Assembly: GCA_021527695.1 (NCBI GenBank)
Contig: JAKFAO010000011.1
Span: 372,001 to 436,000, forward strand
Length of the DNA stretch: 64,000 bases
Reading direction: 5' to 3'
Source: Naematelia aurantialba
Lineage: Eukaryota; Basidiomycota; Tremellomycetes; Tremellales; Naemateliaceae
Shown: one piece after another, positions 42,580 to 53,980 of the stretch
Numbering within the stretch: the first letter of the stretch is position 1
Layout of the letters: each line of letters starts with the position of its first letter
The notes under the pieces: generated by a model
What the model was told of the DNA's origin: nothing
Seen by the model: the letters and a program-made list of their open reading frames with translations, nothing else
Databases searched by the model: none
Position numbers and translations under genes: made by a program

Positions 42580-44465
42580 ATGGCCACAAATTCAAGCGGA
42601 ACGGCACCCCTCCCCGAGGCGATGGGCAAACCGCTCGAGGACTCGCTTACGTATATCGTTGACAATAGCCGGCTGCATGACGGCGCAGGGAAGGATGAGC
42701 TCGCTCGTCAGTCTGGTCTCCCGCGCTCTGACTCGCGCCGTCTTCTCGTCTTCTTTCCACCCGCTGGTCGTGACGGCCGGATATCTCCTCACCCATGCTT
42801 CACTTGTAATGAACACTCCCCTTGGCCTCCCAAGCCTCCTCGCCTGGATGTCTCGTTACTACGGAGTTTCTCATCGTTCTGCTCCCTCCTTAGTTCGTCA
42901 CTGATCTCGTTGCAATGTAGCCAGTGAAAAAAGAGCCGACGCCGTGCATTCTCACGGGTCCAAGTCTAGGCGATGGGTAGCCAAGTTCTTCCCGAGCGAA
43001 GAGACCCTCGACCATGTGAGTGCCTCCCAAATTCCTTGTACTCGTCACACGACTGACTCTGCTCAGCTGTTCTCTATGGAGCACATGGGTGAGCCAGTTG
43101 TGGAGACCGGGAAGTTACACTGAGATGCACAGGCAACTACGTGATTGACCGAGCAACCGGGCGCAAGATCTTCGAATCGATGCCGCTCTGTGAGTCCTGG
43201 CAGAGATGGTTACTAATTCTGAAAGATGTACGAGTGGGTATGCACCTCTTGTTTGTCGAAGGGGTAGGTGCCAAGAGTAGTATCCCGTGCCATGAATCTG
43301 ATCAGGACAGAGTGGCTATATGACCTTCCCGTCTGTTGAAAAGCTTTTGTTGGACCAATCGATCAAGCGTGCGTCGACAGCTCCCCAATTTGGTCTCGTT
43401 GACAGTTACAGAGGGGAAGATGTACGACGCAACAGGCCCTGGGGTCAAGGAGCACATCGAGAGCTTTATAAAGACATACGATCTGCCGGTTAATGAGCTT
43501 TTGGTGCAGGATCTTGACAACTACCCTGTAAGTCACGTCGACCTGTACAGTGACACCAGCTCATGGTGATGTAGACTTTTAACTCGTTTTTTGCTCGACG
43601 TTTGCTACCCACAGCTCGACCTATCACCTCCCCAGACGATTACTCTATAGTGGTATCGTCCGCCGACTGCCGCTTGACCGTATTCCAAACTGTCGACCGA
43701 GCCAAGCAGTTCTGGTAAGCTTGACCCGAGGCTCCAGACACGCGGCTAAGGCTAGCAGGGTCAAGGGCAAGCAGTTCACCATCCCTACGTTGCTCACTGG
43801 TGGCGACCAGACCGACACACGCTTCAATGCGGTGTCGGACGACCCAAAGTGTAGCTTGGCGATTGCGAGACTCGCTCCACAGGATTATCATCGGTTCCAC
43901 TCTCCAGTTGAAGGTGTCATCGGCGAGATCAAGGACATACATGGTGCGAGAGTTGCACATGTCTGGGACTGATTGAACAGGCGAGCTCTACACCGTCAAT
44001 CCGCAGGCGATCAACGAGGGTGAGTTTGGATCTTAGATCATTGATCAGAATTGACAGTGCAGATTTGAACGTTTTCACGCTCAACAAGCGATCGGTTATG
44101 CTCATCCATGCCAATCTTGGGCCAGGACGAGAGAGTATCCCGATAGCATTCGTGGCAATTGGAGGTGAGTCGGCGACGCCATTGAGCTGAGACTGTAGCG
44201 ATGCTGGTGGGATCTATCGGATGGACAAAGAAGACGGGAGACAAGATTCGCAAGGGCGAAGAGCTCGGCTGGTTTCAGGTGGGTGGAGTGTGAATTTTTA
44301 GAGTGAACTAATGGTTGCAAGTACGGTGGATCAACAACCATCTGCGTGTTCCCCTCTGCTGCTGGACTTGAGTTCGACAAGGACATCAAGACCAACTCGG
44401 AACAGGCTATGGAGACGCTCGTGCAGGTCGGTATGGAGATTGCAAAGGTCGCCCCGGCGGCATGA
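42580..44465 (+). CDS. phosphatidylserine decarboxylase (fungal short form)
   Basis: Thirteen exons (42580-42706, 42921-43015, 43067-43088, 43133-43189, 43226-43263, 43311-43368, 43406-43527, 43575-43714, 43759-43943, 43981-44019, 44063-44164, 44199-44278, 44322-44465) give 402 residues in frame. Marks: LEDSLTYIVDNSRLHDGA, MGNYVIDRATG, MPLYVRVGMHLLF, YPTFNSFFARRLLPTARPI, APQDYHRFHSPVEG with the catalytic His, AIGAMLVGSIGW and the self-cleavage site YGGST, whose Ser becomes the pyruvoyl group. It lacks the N-terminal membrane anchor of Psd1 and the C2 domains of Psd2, like the short PSD-related enzymes of other fungi. Likely makes phosphatidylethanolamine; related enzymes in fungi act on amino acids, so substrate needs assay. 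Confidence 0.9.
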
Positions 44466-44607
44466 GCGGCGACACTGTGGAACGAAAGGGAGGCGGAAGT
44501 AGCATAGACAATACATGTTGTCTGCGGGCGTCAGCACAGTCAGCGGGTGTGATCTGCTCACACAAACGAGCTGTGTGAAAGTCCTGTAATGCAATGTATT
44601 GAGGCCG

Positions 44608-45219
44608 TCATGCCTTTCCCTTTCCCTTTCCTTTTCCCTTTGCCGCGCTACTGGGAGAGGTCAGCGTTGGCGTGGGTCGTGAAGGAGATTGAGAGACTCA
44701 CGCATCTACGTCGCCCGCTCCTCGCATGATGGTCAGCTTTCCTGCCGAAGCGGCCTGTACCATCTGCTTTTCGATCGAGTTGTTGATTTTGCTGCTCAGT
44801 TGCTGGGTGCGTCAGTGGTGCATCGGACGTGTAAAGGATGTATCGGCCCATCGACCTATCGACCTATCGATCTTCTCCTGATGTACATTGCCCGTGCACG
44901 ACCACAACTACATCGACTGGAGAGCGGAAGGTCATAAGAGGCCATGGAGGAGGTCATAGAAGAGTTCATGGAGCGTTGGCAGAGGTCACGGACAGGCCTC
45001 GGTTTAGAGGCCAGGATCTTGGCTATCCAGCATGGCAAGTAGTGATTGTTCCGAAGAGAGCGGTGTCGGTGGACAACTCACCTTCTGCTGCGAGAGCTGC
45101 TGGATCCGCTGCTTGTCTTTAGGAGGCACGACGCGCTTGCCCTTCTTGGTCTGGCCCGACTTCTTCCGCCCTCCGCTCTGGGCCTTGGCTTTGAGGCCCT
45201 TGGTCGAGCCTTGCGCCAT
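44608..45219 (-). CDS. DUF2462 small basic protein (Leydig cell tumor 10 kDa homologue)
   Basis: Minus-strand exons 45219-45082, 44802-44702 and 44650-44608 give 93 residues. The sequence begins MAQGSTKGLKAKAQS, continues with a Lys-rich SGQTKKGKRVVPPKDKQR, then QQLSQQKQLSSKINNSIEKQ and a short Ala/Gly segment, ending in a Lys-Gly alternation AAKGKGKGKGKA. This is the layout of the conserved eukaryotic DUF2462 family (UPF0390), whose function is not established; the charge suggests a nuclear or nucleolar protein. It shares a 312-bp promoter with the APRT gene. The last exon is only 43 nt. Confidence 0.8.
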
Positions 45220-45531
45220 GAGAGTAAGGGTTCTCTCGGGGCCGTGTGGGTGTGCGGCTCGATAATGTGAGGGCCGTCGCTGCCTGAGCGTGTGGTTGAA
45301 CCAGTGAGTACAGACGGACAGATGGACAGTCGTAGCCAAAATCAGCCAGAGGTTTGGAGTGGGTTACGTAATTGTCTGAGAGCACGTGTCGCAGATCAAA
45401 CGGAGGAATTTGGCCAGCAAATGGGTTACTATCTGGCTATCTTGTACTTGCTTACTTGCGTGCTTTCTTGCTCCTGTGTTATCGTTCATCGACTGTCGAC
45501 TGTCGGCTGCCCATCGCTCCTGTACTGTGCA
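45220..45531. promoter_or_regulatory. divergent promoter, DUF2462 / APRT
   Basis: 312 bases between divergent starts, no gene. CTTGCTTACTTGCGTGCTTTC is a short pyrimidine-rich run before the APRT start. Confidence 0.5.
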
Positions 45532-46568
45532 ATGTCCGACATCGAGTACCTCCGGTCGCAGCTTGGCGTGCACCCCGACTTTCCCAAGAAGGTGGGTCCT
45601 GGCGCAGGTATTGGCGTGCTCGTATCTGCCTCCGTCCCCAGTCGCTCGTTGCTCCGTCTCACCATCGCTGTATAACAGTCCTCACCTCTGCGAATCAACG
45701 CACTGCTACATTTGACTCCTCTACTGCTAAACTTCCTGAACAGCCTGCCCTCACCCCATCCTCCACCGCGCTCGACTGCCCACTCCCCCGGCGGCACTTA
45801 CCTACCCGTACCGTCGCCCTCGAGGCCGAAAGTCGCCGAGCGTAGTCAGTGGCTGCAGTCGCTAACTCCTCCCAGGGCATCACCTTCCTCGACATCTTCC
45901 CGCTGCTGCGTAACCCCCTCGCGTTCGAGACCCTGCTCACGCACCTCATCCACCACATCCTCACGACGCACCGCGGCGTCGCGCCCGACGTCATCGTGGG
46001 CCTCGACGCCCGCGGCTTCCTCTTTGGCCCGTCGCTCGCGCTCCGCCTCGGCGCGGCGTTCGTCCCCGTGCGCAAGGGCGGCAAGCTGCCCGGCGCGGTC
46101 CAGGTCGTCAAGTACGAAAAGGAGTACGGGGCCGACGTGTTTGAGATGCAGGCGGACGCGATCAAGCCCGGCCAGAAGTGCATCGTCGTCGAGTGAGTGG
46201 TCTGGGTCGAGTTTGAGTCCGAGTCTGAGTCTGAGTTTGCCGTATGGAAAGGACGTGGTTGGAAGGAGTACAGTACACTCGCAGCGGGATGGCGGAGGCG
46301 ACGAGGCCACAGGGACGGCGAGTCGGAGGCTCCCAGCATCTTAAATCCCAGAATCCCAGGACCTCCGCCGGAGCGTCCAGGACCGCGCCGAGAGCTGACC
46401 GCCAGCGACCTGATCGCCACCGGCGGCTCCGCGGCAGCAGCCGGCGAACTCATCAGGAAAGCAGGCGGCGAGACGCTCGAGTACCTGTTCGTCGTCAGCC
46501 TCCCGTTCTTGGGCGGGGAGAAGAAGCTCGACGCCCCGTCGTATTCGCTCATCCAGGCCGAGGACTAG
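45532..46568 (+). CDS. APT1: adenine phosphoribosyltransferase
   Basis: Three exons (45532-45591, 45876-46192, 46406-46568) give 179 residues, the usual APRT length. Marks: a short N-terminus ending HPDFPKKGITFLDIFPLLRN, VGLDARGFLFGPSLALRLG, VRKGGKLPG, the YEKEYGADVFEMQ loop and the PRPP-binding motif CIVVEDLIATGGSAAAAGEL, then EYLFVVSLPFLGGEKKL. It salvages adenine to AMP using PRPP in the cytosol. The binding motif reads VVEDLIATGG where most APRTs have VVDDLLATGG, a conservative change. Both introns are over 200 nt, long for this window. Confidence 0.95.
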
Positions 46569-47444
46569 GCGCTAGAGTCTGTCTGAGCCCGGGTCCAAAG
46601 TCCAGAGCCGGAGTCTAGAGGCGAAAGTGCAGGCGAGAGGAAGAGTTAGAGTCCGCAGGCGAGAGGATGGATGCGCCACGGAGACCCACCGAGAAGAGAT
46701 GTTGAGGGCAGCTGAGGCCAGCTTGGAGAGCGGGAACAGTGTCGTAGATAGACCAGCCAGCCGAAGATTTATATTTCTTAAACGAGGTTCTACATTGGTA
46801 TTGATCTAGACGATTCCTTAGACCGTCTATACCTCCAGTCACGTCACTTGTGCCTCCGTTACAGTCAGTTTCCACGAGATTCCACTTTCTCAGTCTCTCC
46901 ACAGCTCTTGCAAATTCCACTGGGTCGGCTCAGAGACTCGCTGTCTCGCTGGCTTTACCAGTGAAGTGCAGTAAACGGCAACAGCCTTCTCAGCCAGTCA
47001 CAACTGGCAATGGACACACAAACAACCCAACGACCTCGTCGCGACCTCGCGACGTCCGCCACCAATGCAGCATTACATCCCATGTTGTGTCTTACTTTTT
47101 CCGTTGCCCGTGTATCAACTCGGTCGGCCGGCTCCTGCCCTGCCCACACCTATCACTGCTGACTGCTATCACTGCTGACTGCTATCACTGCTAACTGCAA
47201 TCATCACTGACCGCAATCACCGCTGACCGCAATCACCACTGACTGCAGCTTCGCCTCATCCTGACGCTTGGAACCTCACAGCGCCGCCCGCGTCCATCTG
47301 CATGTGTAGTAAATGCCTCGAAGCCTCTGCCCTCCATTAGTCCACGTCCACCCGACGTCCTGTATGCCACCCGACGCCTCCAATGCCCACCCGACGTCCT
47401 GGATGCCACCCGACGCCTGCTATGCCACCCGACACCTGCTATGC
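46569..47444. other. convergent intergenic region with two repeat blocks
   Basis: 876 bases with no gene. CTGACTGC/ACTGCTATC units repeat at 47150-47250, and a 20-nt ATGCCACCCGACGCCTGCT-like unit repeats about five times at 47358-47446, directly after the GT31 stop and probably in its 3' UTR. Confidence 0.6.
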
Positions 47445-47446
47445 CT
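47340..47446 (-). repeat. 20-nt tandem repeat in GT31 3' flank
   Basis: Units of the form CACCCGACGYCYTGNATGC occur about five times head to tail. Confidence 0.75.
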
Positions 47447-50400
47447 ACAGACCAGTCCCTTTGCCCAGCTTGACTCCTCCCTGTCCATGAGCATGCGCGG
47501 CTCTCCCCTCTCTCCAGTCTGTCCCGTCGTTCCAGTCTGCCCCGTCGTCCCAGTCTGCCCCGTCGTCCCAGTCTGCCCCGTCTGCGTCTGCCCCGTCGTT
47601 CCAGTCTGCCCCGTCCGCCCCGTCGCCCGCCCCTGTCCACTCTGTCACAATTCTGGGTGTTGGCTCCAACACGCCCAATCCCGTGCCCGCACCTCTGTGC
47701 CCACGACTCTGCTCGTCCGCCGCACCCAGCATCGCCACCATGGTCTCGACGAACCATTCGGCCCGCTTGATGTAATGCACGACGACGGTGCCTCCGCGCT
47801 CGCGCTTGTCGCCCAAGAAGCGCTGGTCCCTCGTCGGCCGGGACGCGTAGAGCGCCCCGATCCTGGCTGACAGCGGCTCGACGTGCGAAAACGCCTGCGA
47901 GAGCGGCGCGACGTGGCCCGAGTGGTCGAGGCGCAGGTGGGCATCGCGTAGTCGAGAGAGCGGAGAGCCCTCGACGAGCGCCTCGATCTCCTCCACCGCG
48001 GACATGCTGCTGCTCAAGGGGCGGTAGGCGGTCCCCCACTTTGAGACGGTCGAGTACGAGTCAGCCGCTTCGGCACCGCCTCGCAGCTCGAGCGCAGCCG
48101 GGGATAAGCCGGTGCGGTTCTCGGCGCGCACTTCGGCGACCGTCGACGGGTACAGGAAGCCGTGAGAGTAGCTGGGCATGTCAGCGTGAGCGCAGACAAC
48201 AAAGACAAGACGAGACGACAAGAACGAGGAGAGGGGACAATGGGGGCAATGGGGGCAATAGGGAGGAAGAGGAAGCGAGCAACGAGACGAGCAGAGGCAC
48301 ACTCACACAGTCCCGGCCTTGGGGTGATCGTAGATCCAACAGCGCTCGGCGACCCATACGATCCGCTCTTTCTCCGGGTGCATCCTCATCCACCTAGACA
48401 CGAGCTTATCCTCTTTGCCCTTTGTCACGGCTTTCACCGCCGGCGACTCGGCAATGTACTGCACGAGGTCAAACGACAGCGCATAGCATTCTCCCGCCAT
48501 GAACAGGTTCTTGACGAGGTATCCCCAGTACGCCTTGTCCCGCGGCGCAGCGCGCAGACGCCGCTCCAGCTCGCCGAGCATGATAAAGCTGTCGTCGTCC
48601 GCCTTGACCACGTACTGCGGCTTGCGTTCGCCCCGCCACACCGCCGGCTGGGTCTCGCGCTCCGCCCCGCCCCGACCAGGGGCAGCGCCGTGCTCCCAAT
48701 GAGGCACTGTGGCGTTTTCCGCCGCCCACGAGAAGAAGGCGTGCGTCTTGCCCGAGTTCATGTTCTCCGGTATATCCAGCAGGAGGATATCGTGGAAGGC
48801 TGTCTCGTCAGCTTGCCTCGCACGAGATGCACAAGCACAGCGACCAGTCACATGTGACGGAAAGGAACCAGGGATGAGAGGACCAGGGCAGTCTACAGCT
48901 GTGATGCGGGAACCAGTACACATCTACATTCGCCATGGAACCATGGAACCACGCAACAGGCAGGCGATGCAAAACAGCAGACTCACCCTCCATCTCGAGC
49001 TCGACGGCTCGGGCGTACTTGGCCCTCGGTCGGCCCATGACGAAGCGTACGCGCACGCCCTCTGTGCCCTCGGTGCGGGAGCGCCAGTGACTCGCATAGC
49101 TCTGCCGGATCATGTGCCGCCGCTGCGCGCCTGCGTCCGTGGTGAACACGCCCACCAGCACGCCGACCGGCTCGAGCGTGTCGATCGCGTCGACGCCAAA
49201 CGCCATCGCGTCGGCGTCGGCGTCGGCATCGGACGAGGGCGGGTACGGTGGTCGCGTGCGCGAGTCGTACGGCCATACGGGGCTGCTCGGGGAGACGGGG
49301 GCGAGAACGAGGTTGAGCGAGGAAGACGCAACGATAGCGTCGGGTGGGTACGCGTTGAAATTATACTTGATTACATTGGGGTCCTGGAGCGCGTAGAGAG
49401 TCGGGTAGTCGGACGTGCAGTACTGGCGCCATGGAAGCGGCTCTTTGTCGGGATTGAGAATGTGCTTGATGGTAAGGGTGACGAGGAAGATCAGGAACCC
49501 CACAAACGTCAGTGACAATGCCTGCGCATGTCAGCTGGGAGCGGGGGCACATTGCACAGGCGTAGACTCACAATGCTCCACGGGTTTGTCGGGACGAATG
49601 CCATGGCTCTGCCGAGCCACTTGTTGCCGAGCCACGCCTGGCCGCGCAAGGTCCGCCCCCCGGTGCTGGCCATGAGCCGCTCTCGCTCGCGGTTGCGCTG
49701 CCGCTGCCTTGCGGTAGATTTGAGCATCTGCCCCTCGGTGGGCGTGATCGCGCCGAGGAGCTCAAGCAGCCATCCCCAGTGACGCGTGCCGGTCGGGACA
49801 AACTTGGGCCGGAGGGTGCGTGCTTGCGAGGACGTGGAGATCTTGGGTGAGACGGGCACGGCGTCGGCGGCGCTGAACCACCAGGATCGGCTGTGGTGCC
49901 ACGCGTGCGGGGTGTACGACGGGAAGGTGGGCGAGTCGTCGTCCTCTGCCGACGAGCGAGAGTCGGAGCGGCCGCCGCTCCCGCTCGGCTGCCAGGCGCG
50001 CGACGACGACGTGGAGATGGACGTGCGCGGGGAGCCCGACGAGCCGCTGGGGCCGGACGTGAAGGCGTTGTTGAGATCGGGAATCGACGGGTGCGGCGAG
50101 TGGTACGGCGTCGGATGGATGGATGCGGGAGGCGAGGGGATCGGGGAAGGGGGCAGGGAGAGCGGCAGTATATTATGTGGATCTTGCGGTAGGGGTGCGA
50201 GTGGAGACGGAACGGTGTAGGTCGTTGGACGTGGTGGGGAGAGGTTGGTCGGCGTGGGGACGTGCAGAGGCGCGTCCACGAGTGGTGCGGTGGACGCTGG
50301 AGGCGGGGTCATGCTGATGGCCGGGGGAGGTTCCATCCCTGTGCCTGCGCTCGGGCCCTCGACTACCATGCCCATCCCGAACCACTGTCGCTTCTTCTTC

Positions 50401-51296
50401 GCCTTGATGGTGCGCCGCGGCTCCTGCGGCTCGCTCTCGCGCTCGTCGTCCGACTTGTTGTGCTTGGCCTCGGCCGGCGGCAGCGTGAGCAGGTTGTTGG
50501 TGAACCACGAGCGGCCGTGCTCGTCTGTCCGCGCGCGCTGTGTCGGCGTCGTCGTCGTCGTCGTCGCCGACGTCGTCGCGGACCTGGGCTGCTCGATTGA
50601 CGTTTTCCGACGGGGCCGTGCGAATACCGAGCCGGGCGAGGGCGGATTCGACGACCGCCGGCGGTGGATGCCCGAGCTGCCGCCCGACTCGAGCGGCGGC
50701 GTGCTGACCGGCGAGAAGAGCGTAGGCGACCGCAGGGGGTAAGACGAGTCGTCTATGGAGATGTGCGGGTGGGGCCGGCTGGAGACCGAAGCGCCCGACG
50801 AGGCGGAGAACGACGGCGGGGCGGGGGCGGGGATGTTGAGCGGGCCAAGCTCGAGCTTCCGCACAGGCTTGGGCGCAAATGTGTGGTAGGGATGTTGGTT
50901 TGCGAGCTGCGTCTGTTGGTGCGGTTGTGCCTTTGACGTGGACGGGCCAGCAAGGGCGCAAGCGGCGCCGTGCTCGGTCGATCCGTTTGCCAGCACACCC
51001 TTGCTCGACGCATGCGCGTCCGTGTCTCCAGATGATGGTGGTCGAGGCTGTGAAGATGGTCTCCCGAGACGACCGGCATGTAAACTGGGACTGGGGCCTG
51101 GATTCCCCGTGCGCGCCGCGTTGGATTCACTCGCACCGGGGCTGGTCAACTGCGCAGCGGATGCTGTTGGTGTTGTTGTCGTCGTTGTTGTTGTTGTTGT
51201 AGGCAGTGTCGAGGTGGACGATGCTGTGGTGCATGATGTGGCTGGGTGCGTGACCGGCGCGTGTGGTCGGTCCACCGGAGTGGAAGCCGGGAACAT
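47445..51296 (-). CDS. GT31 family galactosyltransferase-like protein with long cytosolic N-terminus
   Basis: Minus-strand exons 51296-49572, 49521-48987, 48799-48307 and 48171-47445 give 1159 residues. The first 570 residues are Ser/Thr/Pro-rich and end in a basic ARQRQRNRERERL segment. One TM helix follows (ALSLTFVGFLIFLVTLTIKH), so it should be a type II Golgi or ER protein with the N-terminus in the cytosol. The lumenal Galactosyl_T domain has VGVLVGVFTTDAGAQRRHMI, YASHWR, VRFVMGRP, YVVKADDDSFIMLGELE (DxD motif), YWGYLVKNLFMAGECYALS, KLVSRWM and WIYDHPKAG. The C-terminus carries DGADWNDG/DGADWDDG repeats. Expected to add galactose or a related sugar to secreted glycans; acceptor unknown. 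The cytosolic part is far longer than in animal GT31 enzymes. Confidence 0.85.
47515..47640 (-). repeat. coding DGADWDD repeat at GT31 C-terminus
   Basis: Tandem 15-nt units (GACGGGGCAGACTGG type) encode five to seven DGADW(N/D)D copies near the end of the protein. Confidence 0.85.
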
Positions 51297-51928
51297 GGCG
51301 CAGACCTCCCTTTTAGAGCGCTGTGCTCACGCGGCCTCCCTTTGCAACAGACACGCCAACAGATGGCACCCAGTCCCACACCAGCAGAGAACCAAAAATG
51401 ATTATAGAATGTGCCGGCACAACGAGTGCGAAAAACGCCAAGTGGTCGAACAGCGGGCCAGCGCAAAACTGAGACCTCGGCGTATTTTTGGATCCCCCCC
51501 CCCAAACAAACAATCGAATGGTGTGTATATATACTCTCTCTCTCTCTCGCCAGTAGAGGAGAGAGATGGGAGAGAGGAAGAAGGGAGGGAGGGAGGAGGG
51601 AAGAGGTGGTGGCGGCAGAGGAAACGACGGCGAGCAAGCAGGAGAAGACGACAGCCTGCATAGGGCAACAAAAGCCTCTGGCCTCGTGCGCAGAAACGAG
51701 GGCGAAGAACTGCGCAATTTGATCCCGCTAATCCCCCATTCAAAGCGCTGTCATTGGTCCTTGGTATCGAGTCGTGTTTGGCCACGAGAGCGACAACAAA
51801 GACGGCAGGGATGCAGCGAGCGACAAAGTGGCACTGGCTGGTAGCTGCCCATTGCATCGCCAGCCAATCAAGGAATGCAGTCTACAACCAAATCAGGGCG
51901 GAAAACAGGCCATGCCATGTCGATATTC
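51297..51928. promoter_or_regulatory. promoter region of GT31 gene
   Basis: 632 bases, no gene. On the GT31 sense strand it holds a (GA)n run, then TATATATACAC and a G8-G9 run (plus-strand coordinates: C run 51496-51504, TATA 51529-51538, CT run 51537-51553), followed upstream by a purine-rich block on the plus strand at 51555-51660. Confidence 0.5.
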
Positions 51929-53980
51929 TCATTCGCTTTGTCCATCTAGCAGACCCCTAGTCTCCTCCTCTGTTCCCTTTTCTCGGTGCCAACACCGGAG
52001 AGCCTTGATCCCTCGCCATACCTTGCTGGTGGCAGTGTCACGCCAGCGGTAAAAGATGGGTTTGCGGCTATCGATCCGGTCGGGGCGGATCCGGTGATGC
52101 GTGTCGACGATGGTGTTGAGCGAGAAGAAGAGCGCGGCGAGCGTGCATAACGCTGACGACGCGGATATCACTGAGGGTTTAGCGAGACTGATCGCCAAAA
52201 TTGTCCATGGGGAATGAGAGGAGTTGTGTGGAAACGATGAAGAGACTCACTAAACATGATGATCACTGCAGGTCGTCAGCGATATCTGTTGTGAACCATG
52301 CCGACTCACTCTGCAGTCGTGCTGCCTGTTCGACGCTCTTTCCACCCACAATCGCACCAGTCATCATGCCTGACCATCAGCCCCTACCAACCAGTCCCGC
52401 TTAGGTTGCAGCTTCAAACACTCACCAGGAATCGAAATCAGCCCAATGACGCTATTCCAATTCTCTCAGTGTTTCCTCTTCCTTGATATGCCTGCTGTGG
52501 ACACACACCTCAGCTGGTTGACAGTCGGCAAGAGGGCCATCTTGAGGCTCTCGATGGCGACGGGACGGCAGGCTTCGAATCGGCTGGCCCCCATGGCGAG
52601 GTACGTCTCGACCTTGTCCCGGCTTTCTGTAAACTCCTTCTGGACCGAGTTCATGGCGATGCCAATGGCGGAGATGGCGTTGCCGAGGATCATGCCGATG
52701 ATCGGGACTGCGGGGTCAGCAGTGCTTGAGACGGAGACATTGAGGTCGATCGCTCGATAGTAGTGTGTGAAAGGCATGTATGCGGTAGCGTTGATGATGT
52801 TGGGTGGTCGAACGATGGGGAGCTGAAAGGAAAGGAGGCCGCAGGAGAGAGTCGAGAGAGGAGGAGCCGAGAGAGGAGCGCCAGAAAGGACGACACCAGA
52901 CAGAAAGGATCGAGGAGGGAGATGTCGGAACACGCCAGCACAGAGGTTGAGAAGACGAAGAGCAGACGCACTGAACTGATCCGGCTGCCAGAAAGGATGC
53001 TGGGACATGGCAAAGTTTGTGCCTAGGATAGAGATGGGCACGGTGCCACATAACATCGAAAGGAGGACCATGGGGAACTGTTGGGGTCAGTGTCGGTCTC
53101 GGGTCGGAGAGCGGCGCGGGTCTCGCTGTGGAGGGCAGGAGGAATGGACGGCTGATTGGGGGGGGGGGGGGGTGATGAAGAGGGGGTGACGAGGAGGGGG
53201 TGATGAGGAAGGGTAGAGAGGACGAGGCGATTCGACTTGCCATGTTGGTGAAGCGCCGCTTGGATTTGTTGTATGTCGCCTCAAAGGCGCCGAGGATGTT
53301 GAGCAGGACTGTGGGGTTAGGAGGGAGTCATGCGTTGCGAGCGATGAGTAGGGAATAGAGAGACACACGGAGGATGGAGGGAAATAGAGACAAACACAGA
53401 TATTAATAGAGAAAAGCACGGAGGAGGAATAGAGAGATTCACGGAAATGAAGAGAGTCAAGGCTTACGGCTAAGCGCAGGCAGACGCTAGGGTCAGACGG
53501 AGTCAAGAGACCAGAATTCAAGAGTACGCAGATGTAAGAGGAAAGAAAGTTGATAGAAGAGCAAGATACTATGATAAGAGAGTAGAAGACTAAGGCATGC
53601 GAGCATGATGACTCACCAGCAATCCCAAACACCGCCCATACACTGTCACTCGCAAACACGCGATCGAGCACCAGCCCCATCACCGAAAGCTGCACGACAC
53701 ACCGCACCGCAGCGACCACTAGCGACCCGCCTATCCCCAGACCCAGGACGAGCGAGAGCACCGCGTCGAACAGGATGAACGCGAGGCCAACCAGGACGTT
53801 GAGCCATGTGAGTTGGCTTTGGGAGGTGAGGCTGTAGCTTGGGTTGCTAGTCAACGTCAGACCTTCTATCCCGGTCAAGGTCTGGGCCATGGCCTGTGCC
53901 AAGGTGGACGCCGCGTCCATCGTGCCGGGTGCTGGGTTGGACAGAGCTCGAGGTGTACAGTACGACACTTTAGTAGACAT
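51929..53980 (-). CDS. UPF0014 family membrane protein (FetB/ALS3-STAR2-like permease)
   Basis: Eight minus-strand exons (53980-53617, 53308-53241, 53077-52972, 52707-52509, 52451-52426, 52369-52310, 52265-52251, 52170-51929) give 359 residues. Several TM helices: VLVGLAFILFDAVLSLVLGL, VVAAVRCVVQLSVMGLVLD, then FPMVLLSMLCGTVPISIL, the family signature IPIIGMILGNAISAIGIAMN, ATYNKSKRRF and MGASRFEACRP cytosolic loops, and LISIPGMMTGAIVGG. In bacteria FetB pairs with an ATPase to export iron; plant ALS3/STAR2 act with STAR1 in aluminium tolerance. No ATPase gene is next to it here. Notable: a GC-AG intron (donor GCAAGT at 53240) and exons of 26 and 15 nt. ATG at 53921 is an alternative start. 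Confidence 0.85.
53159..53172 (+). repeat. poly-G tract
   Basis: Fourteen consecutive G, poly-C on the sense strand, inside the GC-AG intron of the UPF0014 gene. Confidence 0.95.
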
